Below, in pieces: positions 17,280 through 25,085 of a stretch of DNA of 64,000 bases (positions within the stretch are counted from its first letter, which is position 1; the number at the start of each line of letters is the position of its first letter). This DNA comes from Siphonobacter sp. BAB-5405 (GTDB lineage Bacteria > Bacteroidota > Bacteroidia > Cytophagales > Spirosomataceae): positions 62,001 through 126,000 of the forward strand of contig NZ_NJAG01000001.1 in NCBI RefSeq assembly GCF_002872335.1, given 5' to 3'. The notes under the pieces were generated by a model. It made no database searches. It saw nothing but the letters and a program-made list of their open reading frames with translations, and was not told where the DNA came from. A program made the translations under genes and the position numbers.

Positions 17280-18578
17280 ATGACCGAACTACTTATTTTA
17301 TTTCTCCTGATTTTACTTAACGGTGTTTTTTCAATGGCAGAAATTGCTCTGGTTTCTGCCCGAAAAATACGTCTGAAAAACGACGCCGAACGCGGTGATA
17401 AACAAGCCCGCCACGCCCTTCAGCTCGCTGAAGCACCTGACACTTTTCTCTCTACAGTACAAATCGGAATTACGCTGATTGGTATTCTGACGGGTATCTA
17501 CTCCGGCGAAAAGCTGGAAGGCGATCTATCGCTGTGGCTTCAGCAATTTACGTTTGTGGCCCCGTACGCCAATACTGTTGCCCGGGCCTTACTGCTGCTG
17601 ATGATCACCTACTTTACCTTGGTCATCGGCGAATTGGTACCCAAACGGATTGGTCTAACCCGGGCGGAAAGCATTTCCAAGACGCTGGCCTTGCCGATGT
17701 CGTTGCTCTCCCGTATAACCTATCCGTTCATTTGGTTACTGTCTACTTCCACCAATCTGATCGTCAAAGTACTGGGCATTCGCCGGGGTGATGACAGTAT
17801 GGTAACCGAGGAAGAAATCAAGGCCATCGTGAATGAAGGGCTGGAGCAGGGTACCATCGATGAAATTGAACAGGAAATTGTAGAAAACGTGTTTAATGTC
17901 AGCGATCGTCACATTGTATCGCTGATGACCCACCGTAGCGATTTAGCCTGGATTGATTTGCACGATAACGTCGAGCAGGTGCGAAAGAAGATTGAACTCG
18001 AACGACATTCCGTTTACCCCGTTGGGGATAAGTCGCTGGACCGGATGGTAGGCGTTATTACGGTGAAAGATCTGTATCTGGCCACGCCCGACACTCCGCT
18101 AAAAACGCTCATTCATAAGCCTTTGTTCTTACCGGAGAATATTTCGGCGTATCAGGTGCTGGATGAATTTCGTAAGTCCAAAGTACACCACGGTTTCATT
18201 GTGGATGAGTACGGTGTTCTACAGGGGATGGTAACGGTGAATGATATATTCGAAGCCATCGTCGGTCACATGCCCGATGCCGAAGTCATTGATTTTACGT
18301 TTGTGAAACGGGAAGATGGTTCATTTCTGGTGGAAGCCCAGATGCCTTTCATTGATTTTCTCAGTCGCTTAGGTCGACGGGACATTCGTGATTTTCTGGA
18401 AGAAGATTTCTCAACGGTAGCGGGCTTTATGCTCCATCACCTCCGCCGCATTCCCGTGGAGGGCGATCACATCAAATGGGATAACCTGACCTTTGAAGTC
18501 GTAGACATGGATGGCCAGCGAATTGACAAGATATTAGTTACGGAAGAAGATTCGGAGCGGAAAAATGAAAAGGGCTGA
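17280..18578 (+). CDS. CNNM/CorC-type transporter (hemolysin family, CBS domains)
   Basis: The protein is 432 aa. An N-terminal DUF21/CNNM membrane domain (~1-195) opens with LLILFLLILLNGVFSMAEIA and carries the LVPKRIGLTRAE segment. Two CBS domains follow (~205-325; VGVITVKDLYLA, GFIVDEYGVLQGMVTVNDI). A C-terminal CorC/HlyC domain (~345-425) ends with VEGDHIKWDNLTFEVVDMDG. Families of this type export or regulate magnesium and other divalent ions; the old name hemolysin is misleading. It sits in the inner membrane. The gene stands alone between a hairpin-rich spacer and a terminator at its stop codon. The ATG at 17280 was chosen because it starts directly at the first hydrophobic helix. Confidence 0.9.
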   Translation: MTELLILFLLILLNGVFSMAEIALVSARKIRLKNDAERGDKQARHALQLAEAPDTFLSTVQIGITLIGILTGIYSGEKLEGDLSLWLQQFTFVAPYANTVARALLLLMITYFTLVIGELVPKRIGLTRAESISKTLALPMSLLSRITYPFIWLLSTSTNLIVKVLGIRRGDDSMVTEEEIKAIVNEGLEQGTIDEIEQEIVENVFNVSDRHIVSLMTHRSDLAWIDLHDNVEQVRKKIELERHSVYPVGDKSLDRMVGVITVKDLYLATPDTPLKTLIHKPLFLPENISAYQVLDEFRKSKVHHGFIVDEYGVLQGMVTVNDIFEAIVGHMPDAEVIDFTFVKREDGSFLVEAQMPFIDFLSRLGRRDIRDFLEEDFSTVAGFMLHHLRRIPVEGDHIKWDNLTFEVVDMDGQRIDKILVTEEDSERKNEKG

Positions 18579-18596
18579 AACATACGTCTCAGCCCT
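18571..18596 (+). terminator. Hairpin at the CorC-like gene stop
   Basis: A perfect 8-bp stem AGGGCTGA/TCAGCCCT with a 10-nt loop contains the stop codon. The following U-content is poor, so termination strength is uncertain. Confidence 0.6.
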
Positions 18597-18617
18597 GGGC
18601 AACCCTAAAATTTTCTG

Positions 18618-18875
18618 TTAGTGCGTATGTACATTAGAAGCATTCAAAAAAGCTTCCAGAGAAATGCCTTCACCTTTAAATCCGAAGCAGGGATACGCCG
18701 CAATGCCGCCTTCGGCATACAGCCGGGCCTGCAGGTACTTTTTGGTAGGATAATACGTCTCTAGTTCGGCTAGTCGTTCCTGGGAATCTACAATACCAAA
18801 CCATAGATTTCCATCAAAAAAGAAAGCATTCGCGGGAATATTACTTCCGGGTGAATTAAGTAAGGCAGAACTCAT
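18618..18875 (-). CDS. Small hypothetical protein, 85 aa
   Basis: The sequence starts MSSALLNSPGSNIPANAFFF and carries an aromatic-rich middle part (GNLWFGIVDSQERLAELETY) plus a Gly-rich segment (EGGIAAYPCFGFKGEGISLE). It ends with NVHTH. It has no signal peptide or membrane segment. Codon use looks like that of its neighbours. I recognise no family. The gene is on the minus strand, convergent to the CorC-like gene, and a 202-nt AT-rich spacer separates it from the ATP-grasp gene upstream, so it probably has its own promoter. It could be a small binding protein. The coding call rests on length, codon use and placement. Confidence 0.5.
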   Translation of the reverse strand: MSSALLNSPGSNIPANAFFFDGNLWFGIVDSQERLAELETYYPTKKYLQARLYAEGGIAAYPCFGFKGEGISLEAFLNASNVHTH

Positions 18876-19077
18876 ATCTTTAACTGGTTGGATTTATAAA
18901 ATATGCTCTTATAATAGGATAAGCTTATAGGACTAAGCTTCTATAGTTAAAGGAGTGCAGGTTAATTTCTGATACGAATAACCATAAACCTCTCAGCTTC
19001 AACTGAGCATTTTCTATTAACAACCTGTTTTACCCGTTATTTGGTAGATATTTCTGCCTTTTTGGTAAGCGTACGGT

Positions 19078-20286
19078 TTAATGACTGGGTGTATCCCGAA
19101 CGGGAGCCGAAGCGTGCACTTCCGCGTAGATTTTCGTTGTGTACTGATCCAGTAATTCCAGAATCCGATCGCGGTTTTCGCTTTGTACGATCAGACCCAC
19201 ATGATATTCTTCCTGCATTCGCCACCCGATTTCAGGAGCTACATACTCACTCAAATCGGGCCACTGCTCACGGGCTAATGAAATGATAATTCCGGAGTAC
19301 GCAGGCTTTAGTTCGGGCAATTCATAGGGCGTGCCTTCAACCGTAGCCGTTTCAATCCGGGCCCATTCCCGCCACAGGTTAATGCCACTGGCGGCTTCCA
19401 CCATTTCGGCCAGATGGGCTCCTCCGACTCTGGAAGCTGTTTCGAGAAAGTAAAATTCTCCGTCTTCGTGGCATTGAATGAATTCGGAATGGCTGGCCGA
19501 GTATTCCAGGCCAAACGCCGTTAGCAGTTTTTCGTTGAAGGTTCGCAGGGCTCTCTCTTCGGCAGAACCAAAAGGGGTGGTAACGGAGCGGAAGACGCCC
19601 CCCCCGTGAGCGACCTCCATCGGTGTACTCAGGTATTGGCTGACCCAGTTGAACAGTACTTTCCCCTGATACGTCAGTGCATCGACGTGGTAGACGTGAC
19701 CGGGCTTAAACTGTTCGACGAGAAACTCATGTCGTCGGTCGCCCAGGCTATGGATGACCTGCCAGAGTTCATCCTTATTCCAGACTTTCCGAATGCCCGC
19801 GGTAGAGGCTTCCCCCCGGGGTTTTACGACGACGGGAAAGGTGACGGAATCCGCAAAGGCATTGACTTCCGCATCGTTGAACAGGGCCGAAAACGTGGGT
19901 ACCCGCAAGCCCGCTTCGGCGGCTTTCATTCGCATCGCCAGCTTATCCCGAAAGTACCGGGCGACGGTTTGCCCCATACCCGGCAGACGAAACGTTTCCC
20001 GGAAAAAAGCTCCTTTTTCAACATCGAAATCATCGAGAGCTACGATCCGGTCAATCTTGCGACTTCGAAGGACATACGCTAGTCCCTTTGCCGTCTCATT
20101 CAGATCCAATACTCCCTGATCTGGCGTTTCCACAAAAAATAACTCGTCAATATGGGATCGAAGCCAGGGTTTATGTTCGAGTTTTTTCTCCGTCAACAGG
20201 TACACCGTATTTCCGGCTTCCTTGCAGGACTTTAAAAATTCGTTTCCTTTAAAATACGTAGCAATACAGAGAAAGGAGAAAGGCAT
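19078..20286 (-). CDS. ATP-grasp domain ligase (carboxylate-amine/thiol ligase type)
   Basis: The protein is 402 aa. The N-terminal ~100 residues look like a Rossmann-like pre-ATP-grasp domain (FSFLCIATYFKGNEFLKSC; DRIVALDDFDVEKGAFF). Residues ~110-310 are an ATP-grasp fold: FRDKLAMRMKAAEAGLRVP, the lysine strand FPVVVKPRGEASTAG and the metal-binding FLETASRVGG. The C-terminus is a small accessory domain. It resembles the carbamoyl-phosphate-synthase-like/L-amino-acid ligase branch (as in dipeptide ligases) and not the primary purine or biotin enzymes. It would join a carboxylate to an amine using ATP. Divergent to it is an MFS exporter, an arrangement seen for small-peptide production with self-export, but the product here is unknown. 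Confidence 0.78.
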   Translation of the reverse strand: MPFSFLCIATYFKGNEFLKSCKEAGNTVYLLTEKKLEHKPWLRSHIDELFFVETPDQGVLDLNETAKGLAYVLRSRKIDRIVALDDFDVEKGAFFRETFRLPGMGQTVARYFRDKLAMRMKAAEAGLRVPTFSALFNDAEVNAFADSVTFPVVVKPRGEASTAGIRKVWNKDELWQVIHSLGDRRHEFLVEQFKPGHVYHVDALTYQGKVLFNWVSQYLSTPMEVAHGGGVFRSVTTPFGSAEERALRTFNEKLLTAFGLEYSASHSEFIQCHEDGEFYFLETASRVGGAHLAEMVEAASGINLWREWARIETATVEGTPYELPELKPAYSGIIISLAREQWPDLSEYVAPEIGWRMQEEYHVGLIVQSENRDRILELLDQYTTKIYAEVHASAPVRDTPSH

Positions 20287-20408
20287 ACGGAATGAGAGAT
20301 TGAGGTTTTGCTGAAACGCGGCTCCCTGAATATACTGATTTTAGGTAAAAACTGTATCGATTCCCTAAAAAACCCGAACCGGGCTTCCCGGCCCTTGGGC
20401 ATTTCAGT

Positions 20409-20416
20409 TACCTTTG
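20409..20416 (+). promoter_or_regulatory. -7 box (TACCTTTG) immediately before the MFS start codon
   Basis: This is an exact TAnnTTTG match ending 4 nt before the ATG at 20421. If functional, transcription would start at or next to the start codon, giving a leaderless mRNA. A -33 TTG at the usual spacing is not evident. Confidence 0.45.
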
Positions 20417-20420
20417 CGGT

Positions 20421-21599
20421 ATGGATTCCAGCCCCGGTCAATCAAGTATTTATAGCTTCCAATTTTGGCTTCTATGTGCCAGTAACTTCCTTTTCACCGC
20501 CAGCTTTAACATGATGATTCCCGAGTTACCCGGGTATCTTTCTGCACTGGGTGGCCGGGAATACGTGGGCCTGGTCATCAGTTTGTTTACGCTTACGGCC
20601 GGGGTTTCAAGACCTTTTTCGGGCAAACTAACCGATACGGTGGGTCGGGTACCGATTATGGCCTTTGGGTCGCTGGTGTGCTTTGTCTGTGGGTTGCTGT
20701 ACCCCTTCATGAGTAGTGTATATGCCTTCTTACTACTACGGCTTTTTCACGGCTTTTCGACGGGTTTTAAACCTACGGCTACCTCGGCATACGTAGCGGA
20801 TGTCATGCCCGAGGACCGGCGGGGTGAAGCCCTGAGTATGCTCGGTATTTCGGCCAGCGTTGGTATGTCGGCGGGACCACCGCTGGGGAGCTGGCTGACG
20901 GCGGCTTTTTCGATTGATACCATGTTTTACGTTTCGTCGCTGTTTGCCTTTCTGTCGATTGGTATTCTGACGAACCTGAAAGAAACCCTTGAGCGGCGGC
21001 AACGCTTTTCGCCGCGACTGCTACTCATCAAGAAAAACGAAATCTTTGAACCTCGCGTACTGGCTCCTGCGGTGGTGATGTTGCTCAGTAGTTACGCGAT
21101 TGGATTAATTCTTACCATCGGTCCGGATCTATCACTTTCGGTGGGCATTTACAATAAAGGTCTGTTTTTCATGACCTACACCATTTCGTCACTGCTGATT
21201 CGGCTGGTAGCGGGGAAAGCCTCCGACCGCTTTGGTCGCGTCAAAGTATTACGGATGTCGATTCTGGTGCAGGTTATCGCGATGTTAGGCTTGGCCTTTG
21301 CGGATAATCTGTACATGGTACTGGCCATGGCCTTTCTCTTTGGCGTTCCCTGGGGACTGAACACGCCGGCTCTACAGGCCTGGACCGTCGATTTAGCCAA
21401 TCCCCTGTACCGAGGTCGAGCCGTAGCCACCACGTATATCGCATTGGAAGTAGGCATTGGTATCGGAGCTTTAACTTCGGGCTGGCTACACAATCATTTA
21501 CGAAACAGTTATCAGATCAATTTCCTGATTTGCAGCGTGATTACCTCGGGAGCGTTGGTGTACCTTACCTTCCGCAAATCACCCGCCCTGACGATGTAA
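20421..21599 (+). CDS. MFS transporter
   Basis: The 392-aa protein has 12 predicted membrane helices. The loop between TM2 and TM3 carries the MFS signature (GKLTDTVGRVPIMAFGS) and the equivalent loop in the second half is GKASDRFGRVKVLRMS. The motif in TM5 (GISASVGMSAGPPLGSWL) has the Gly/Pro pattern typical of drug/metabolite antiporters (motif C), which argues for efflux. It is divergent to the ATP-grasp ligase (134 nt between starts) and followed after 4 nt by a 59-aa gene. The likely job is export of a small metabolite, perhaps the ligase product; the substrate is not readable from sequence. Confidence 0.87.
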   Translation: MDSSPGQSSIYSFQFWLLCASNFLFTASFNMMIPELPGYLSALGGREYVGLVISLFTLTAGVSRPFSGKLTDTVGRVPIMAFGSLVCFVCGLLYPFMSSVYAFLLLRLFHGFSTGFKPTATSAYVADVMPEDRRGEALSMLGISASVGMSAGPPLGSWLTAAFSIDTMFYVSSLFAFLSIGILTNLKETLERRQRFSPRLLLIKKNEIFEPRVLAPAVVMLLSSYAIGLILTIGPDLSLSVGIYNKGLFFMTYTISSLLIRLVAGKASDRFGRVKVLRMSILVQVIAMLGLAFADNLYMVLAMAFLFGVPWGLNTPALQAWTVDLANPLYRGRAVATTYIALEVGIGIGALTSGWLHNHLRNSYQINFLICSVITSGALVYLTFRKSPALTM

Positions 21600-21603
21600 C
21601 CGT

Positions 21604-21783
21604 ATGACTTTCACGGAATACCTTACCCAGAAAAAAATAAACGCCCAGGCATTTCAGCAAGCTGAACCTGAGCGTTTTAAAGAATGGGAGCAACTATTTG
21701 GACAAGTACATCCCGATAGTTTTACAGCCCAGAAGAAGTTCCTTATCAATCCGATTCGCCGCAAGTATGGCCTTTCGGCGTAG
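21604..21783 (+). CDS. 59-aa basic small protein, MFS operon companion
   Basis: The ATG at 21604 begins 4 nt after the MFS stop, and the frame ends with TAG at 21781-21783. The product starts MTFTEYLTQKKINAQAFQQA and ends RRKYGLSA. It is amphipathic, charged and without a signal peptide or membrane segment. The pattern (F-x-x-A-E-P-x-R-F-x-E-W-E-x-L-F, then H-P-x-S-F-x-x-Q-K-K-F-x-x-N-P-I-R-R-K-Y) looks like that of a conserved short family with ordered N- and C-terminal halves. It ends 3 nt before the convergent TerC stop, so coding runs through the whole spacer. Tight spacing to the MFS gene supports co-translation. Function unknown. Confidence 0.68.
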   Translation: MTFTEYLTQKKINAQAFQQAEPERFKEWEQLFGQVHPDSFTAQKKFLINPIRRKYGLSA

Positions 21784-21786
21784 GCG

Positions 21787-22587
21787 TTATTCTTTCTCGC
21801 CCGTATCGGCATAGTCCGGCATTTCCTGATCATTCAGCCGGACCATTTCGGTATTCTTCCGCAGTCGCATGTTGATCAGCTCGACCGTCAGGGAGAAGGC
21901 CATCGCTACGTACAAATACGCTTTGTTGACTTCCTGGTGAAAGGATTCGGCCACGAGCATCATTCCGATGGCAATGAGAAAGGACAAAGCCAGGATCTGC
22001 AAAGTCGGATTTCGATTGATGAAATCGGCAATAATGCCCGAAAAGGCCAGCATGATGCCCATCGAGATGACTACGGCAATAACCATGATCCAGACATTTT
22101 CCACCAGGCCCACGGCTGTCAGGATACTGTCAATTGAGAATACCGCATCGACCAGTACAATTTGAATGATCGTCGCCATCAGACTGGAGTATTTAGCAGC
22201 CCCCAGCGAAGACTCCGATGATGCCTGTAACTTGTGATGAATTTCGAGCGTACTTTTCCCCACTAGAAATAATCCTCCACCCAACAAAATCAGGTCTTTC
22301 CAGCTGATTCCCACGGGTTCGGTCGTGCCATGTTCATGAATAAAAGGCACTTCAAACAATGGCGTCGTTAGTCGTAGCAGAGAAGTAATACCGAAGAGAA
22401 GAATAATCCGAAATACCATCGCCAGTAAGAGACCAATCGTACGAGCCTGCTTTTGCTGAGCCCGTTCAAGTTTGTCGACAATGATGGAGATAAAGATGAT
22501 ATTATCTACCCCAAGTACAATCTCCAGAAACGATAAAGTCAGCAAACTAATCAATACGGCCGGTTCGGCCAGGTTCGGGAATTCCAT
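21787..22587 (-). CDS. TerC family membrane protein
   Basis: The 266-aa integral membrane protein has ~7-8 helices. The TerC hallmark is present: acidic residues within helices, FLEIVLGVDNIIFISIIVDK near the N-terminus and VLVDAVFSIDSILTAVGLVE in the second half, two related Asp-bearing segments. TerC proteins are linked to tellurite resistance and to Mn2+ export (Alx/MeeF/YkoY), with the Asp residues as metal ligands; metal efflux is the best guess. The C-terminus is a short charged tail in the cytosol. It converges on the small gene after the MFS transporter and is divergent from the SDR gene. Confidence 0.9.
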   Translation of the reverse strand: MEFPNLAEPAVLISLLTLSFLEIVLGVDNIIFISIIVDKLERAQQKQARTIGLLLAMVFRIILLFGITSLLRLTTPLFEVPFIHEHGTTEPVGISWKDLILLGGGLFLVGKSTLEIHHKLQASSESSLGAAKYSSLMATIIQIVLVDAVFSIDSILTAVGLVENVWIMVIAVVISMGIMLAFSGIIADFINRNPTLQILALSFLIAIGMMLVAESFHQEVNKAYLYVAMAFSLTVELINMRLRKNTEMVRLNDQEMPDYADTGEKE

Positions 22588-22676
22588 GATTCAGATGAAT
22601 GTAATGCAAAGATTGGGGACGAAGTTTCATTAAAAGCTTTATTCCAGCAGCAAGATATGGGACTGTCGGTACAATT

Positions 22677-22684
22677 TAGGTTTG
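22677..22684 (+). promoter_or_regulatory. -7 box (TAGGTTTG) upstream of the SDR gene
   Basis: This exact TAnnTTTG match lies 47 nt before the ATG at 22732, giving a plausible short 5' UTR. No TTG is seen at the -33 position. Confidence 0.4.
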
Positions 22685-22731
22685 GAATGGATTTTTCATT
22701 CAGGAAATGGATATCAACCTTGGATTTATAC

Positions 22732-23751
22732 ATGGCACGCAAATCTCGTTTCTTCTCTCTGGCCCTGGGCGTGGGTCTTGTATGGGCAGCCCGCCAGTTG
22801 GTACGCTATAGCCGACGTTTTGACGTTCGCAATAAAGTAGTACTCATTACGGGAGGTTCGCGGGGCCTCGGCCTGGTACTGGCACGTCAATTAGCCACCC
22901 AGCAGGCCAAATTAATCTTGGTCGCTCGCGATGCAGACGAACTTCAACAAGCGGAAGAATCGATCGCCGACTTGGGAGCGGAAGTCATCTCCATTGTCTG
23001 TGATATGACGAACCCTGCCGAAGTGGAGGATATGATTGAAGAAAGTCTCAATTACTACGGTCGCATCGATGTACTCATCAATAACGCGGGTATTATTCAG
23101 ATTGGCCCCGTAGATAACATGACGCTTCAGGAATACGACGAAGCCATGGAAACCCATTTCTTCGGTCCACTTCATGCCATTCGAGCCGTATTGCCGCACA
23201 TGAAGGCCCGTCAGGAAGGGCGTATTGTCAATATCTCATCCATCGGTGGAAAAGTGGCCGTACCGCACCTATTGCCGTATTCGGCCAGTAAGTTTGCCCT
23301 GAGTGGACTCTCCAAAGGGTTACGTACGGAACTCCTGCATCAGAATATTCACGTAACGACCGTATATCCGGGTTTGATGCGTACGGGTAGCCCACGACAT
23401 GCCATCGTGAAAGGAGAACATCAGAAAGAATACGCCTGGTTTAAAATCGCGGATTCACTTCCCTTGTTAACGGTCAGTGCTGAAAATGCCGCCCAGCAGA
23501 TTATTGAAGCCTTAAAGCAAGGAAGAGCGGAACTAACGGTAAGTGTACCCGCCAAACTGCTGGCGGCTTTGGATCATCTGTTCCCGGAGCTGGCAGCCGA
23601 CATCTTTGGCATTACCAACCGATTTTTGCCCCAGCCCGTACCTGAAGCGGCCAATCCCCGCAAGCACGGGTACGAAGTGGAGTCAAAGGTTACGCACAAT
23701 GGCATAACCCAGCCTACCGATGAAGCCGCTGTGAAAAATAACGAGTTTTAG
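22732..23751 (+). CDS. SDR family oxidoreductase with N-terminal membrane anchor
   Basis: The protein is 339 aa from the ATG at 22732; the upstream in-frame extension overlaps the promoter box and was rejected. A hydrophobic N-terminal segment (FFSLALGVGLVWAARQLV) probably anchors it. The Rossmann domain has TGGSRGLG at residues 40-47 for NAD(P), the NNAG motif, catalytic Ser170 and the Tyr183-x3-Lys187 pair (YSASK). The C-terminal ~80 residues extend beyond the usual SDR core and include a PAKLLAALDHLFPELAADI helix. Short-chain dehydrogenases with such anchors often act on lipids or fatty aldehydes, but the substrate is open. It is followed by a strong bidirectional terminator shared with thrB. 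Confidence 0.87.
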   Translation: MARKSRFFSLALGVGLVWAARQLVRYSRRFDVRNKVVLITGGSRGLGLVLARQLATQQAKLILVARDADELQQAEESIADLGAEVISIVCDMTNPAEVEDMIEESLNYYGRIDVLINNAGIIQIGPVDNMTLQEYDEAMETHFFGPLHAIRAVLPHMKARQEGRIVNISSIGGKVAVPHLLPYSASKFALSGLSKGLRTELLHQNIHVTTVYPGLMRTGSPRHAIVKGEHQKEYAWFKIADSLPLLTVSAENAAQQIIEALKQGRAELTVSVPAKLLAALDHLFPELAADIFGITNRFLPQPVPEAANPRKHGYEVESKVTHNGITQPTDEAAVKNNEF

Positions 23752-23770
23752 AAACTAGTTTTCAACACAT

Positions 23771-23807
23771 AAAAAAGGAGAAACGGGTCTGCCGTTTCTC
23801 CTTTTTT
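23771..23807. terminator. Bidirectional Rho-independent terminator (SDR / thrB)
   Basis: A 16-bp perfect stem (23771-23786 / 23792-23807) with a 5-nt loop, GGAGAAACGG core and A6/T6 flanks sits between two convergent genes. It works on either strand. Confidence 0.95.
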
Positions 23808-23824
23808 GTATACCTATCGATTCG

Positions 23825-24757
23825 TTAACCAATTACAACCGGACCATTCTGGTTGATGCTGGAAACGTAAATTTCACTTTCAATTTGTACGCTGGCAAAG
23901 GCCCGTTGCATCGCCTCTCCCACTTTTTTAGCCGTATCCCGATCTTTGCTCAAGGCAAACATGGATGGACCTGCTCCAGAGATACTACAACCCAGAGCCC
24001 CCGCTTCAATCGCCGCGTGTTTCACCTCATCAAAACCTGGAATCAGGATGGAACGTACCGGTTCGATGATTACATCAACCAGACTGCGGGAAATCAGGCC
24101 GTAATCGCCCTTCATCAGTCCGGCTACCAGCCCCGCTACGTTACCCATCTGGGTGATGGTATTTTTCAGCGACGTTTCTTTGCGGAGAATATTGCGGGCG
24201 TCTCTGGTATTCACCTCGATTTGTGGATGGACGATGGTCGCAAATAACTCGGCGGGGGTATCAATCTTCACCACGTCGAGTTTAGGTTCGTAGCTGCGAA
24301 TGGCAATAAAACCACCCAGCAAACTCGGAGCCACGTTATCGGCGTGGGGCGTACCGCTGGCAAACCGCTCGCCTTCCATGGCGAAAGGCAATAAATCAAT
24401 CTGATCCATGGGTCGACCCATGAGTTCATTCAGAGCGAATACACCCGCTACGGAACTCGCAGCCGAAGAGCCCAGACCGCTACCCAGGGGCATTTTTTTC
24501 CGTAACTCGATACTAATCCCTTGGTTGGCATTGAGATGCTTGAGGTACGCCAGCATCGAAATACAGGCCGTATTTTTTTCCGGATCGAGTGACAACCGTC
24601 CCTGATCGCCTTCAATTTTTACGATTTCCAGGCCGGGCGTAACTTTTTTGCGGAGAATAATCTCATCGCCGGGGTTATCGACGGCAAAACCGAAAATGTC
24701 AAATCCGCAGGCCACGTTGGCTACGGTCGCCGGAGCGAAGACTTTGATGGATTCCAT
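23825..24757 (-). CDS. thrB: Homoserine kinase
   Basis: The 310-aa GHMP kinase starts at the ATG at 24757; a 5-codon in-frame extension is less likely, given the conserved start MESIKVFAPATVANVACGFD. The ATP loop PLGSGLGSSAASS and the C-terminal GALGCSISGAGPSMF motif are intact. It phosphorylates homoserine in threonine synthesis, in the cytosol. thrA lies 6 kb away on the same strand (30642-33095), and thrC is not in the window, so the thr genes are scattered. It has the best promoter in the window (24800-24830) and shares a terminator with the SDR gene. The upstream spacer is filled by a large inverted repeat. Confidence 0.95.
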   Translation of the reverse strand: MESIKVFAPATVANVACGFDIFGFAVDNPGDEIILRKKVTPGLEIVKIEGDQGRLSLDPEKNTACISMLAYLKHLNANQGISIELRKKMPLGSGLGSSAASSVAGVFALNELMGRPMDQIDLLPFAMEGERFASGTPHADNVAPSLLGGFIAIRSYEPKLDVVKIDTPAELFATIVHPQIEVNTRDARNILRKETSLKNTITQMGNVAGLVAGLMKGDYGLISRSLVDVIIEPVRSILIPGFDEVKHAAIEAGALGCSISGAGPSMFALSKDRDTAKKVGEAMQRAFASVQIESEIYVSSINQNGPVVIG

Positions 24758-24799
24758 GAAGTAATTGAGCAAAACGGCCTTTTCAACGCGAGCCGTCCC

Positions 24800-24830
24800 A
24801 AAGATAGAGGGTGAGAAACTTCAAACAAAG
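24800..24830 (-). promoter_or_regulatory. Bacteroidota promoter for thrB (TTTG-N19-TATCTTTG)
   Basis: On the minus strand, TTTG (24830-24827), a 19-nt spacer and TATCTTTG (24807-24800) match the consensus -33/-7 elements of the Bacteroidota primary sigma factor. This would give a ~35-nt leader before the ATG at 24757. A second -7-like box (TACCTTTG, 24834-24827) overlaps the -33 element. Confidence 0.75.
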
Positions 24831-24851
24831 GTATGGGGAAGGTTTGGGGGA

Positions 24852-25085
24852 GTTTGATAGGGTTTGAGAAAGTTTGAGGTTTGATACGGTTTAAGGTTTG
24901 AAAAAAGTTTAAGGCCGTTTAAGTGTGTTTAAGGTTTGAATCAATTCATCGTAGTACTAGCCTCAACCTCTAGACCTTTTAAACCTACTCAAACCACATT
25001 CAAACTACTTTAAGCTTTAAACCCTTTTCAAACCTTAAACCGTATCAAACCTTAAACTCTTTTCAAACTTCAAACCCTATCAAAC
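24852..25085. repeat. Paired-arm inverted element, GTTTGA/TTTAAG word type
   Basis: The left arm (about 24837-24940) is a chain of GTTTGA, GGTTTAAG and similar words every 7-10 nt. The right arm (about 24975-25085) is the complementary chain. Within them 24877-24904 and 25025-25052 are perfect 28-nt inverted copies, and 24852-24867 / 25070-25085 are perfect 16-nt copies, in register as nested arms. The centre (~24942-24974) is unpaired. The right end runs into the last codons of the transglutaminase gene. The 322-nt spacer holds no gene besides this and the thrB promoter. Confidence 0.85.

Noticed and set aside
24837-25085. Repeat cluster considered as a CRISPR array
   Set aside because: There is no constant repeat of 24-40 nt, no spacers of even length, and no cas genes. 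The words are short, degenerate and inverted between halves.
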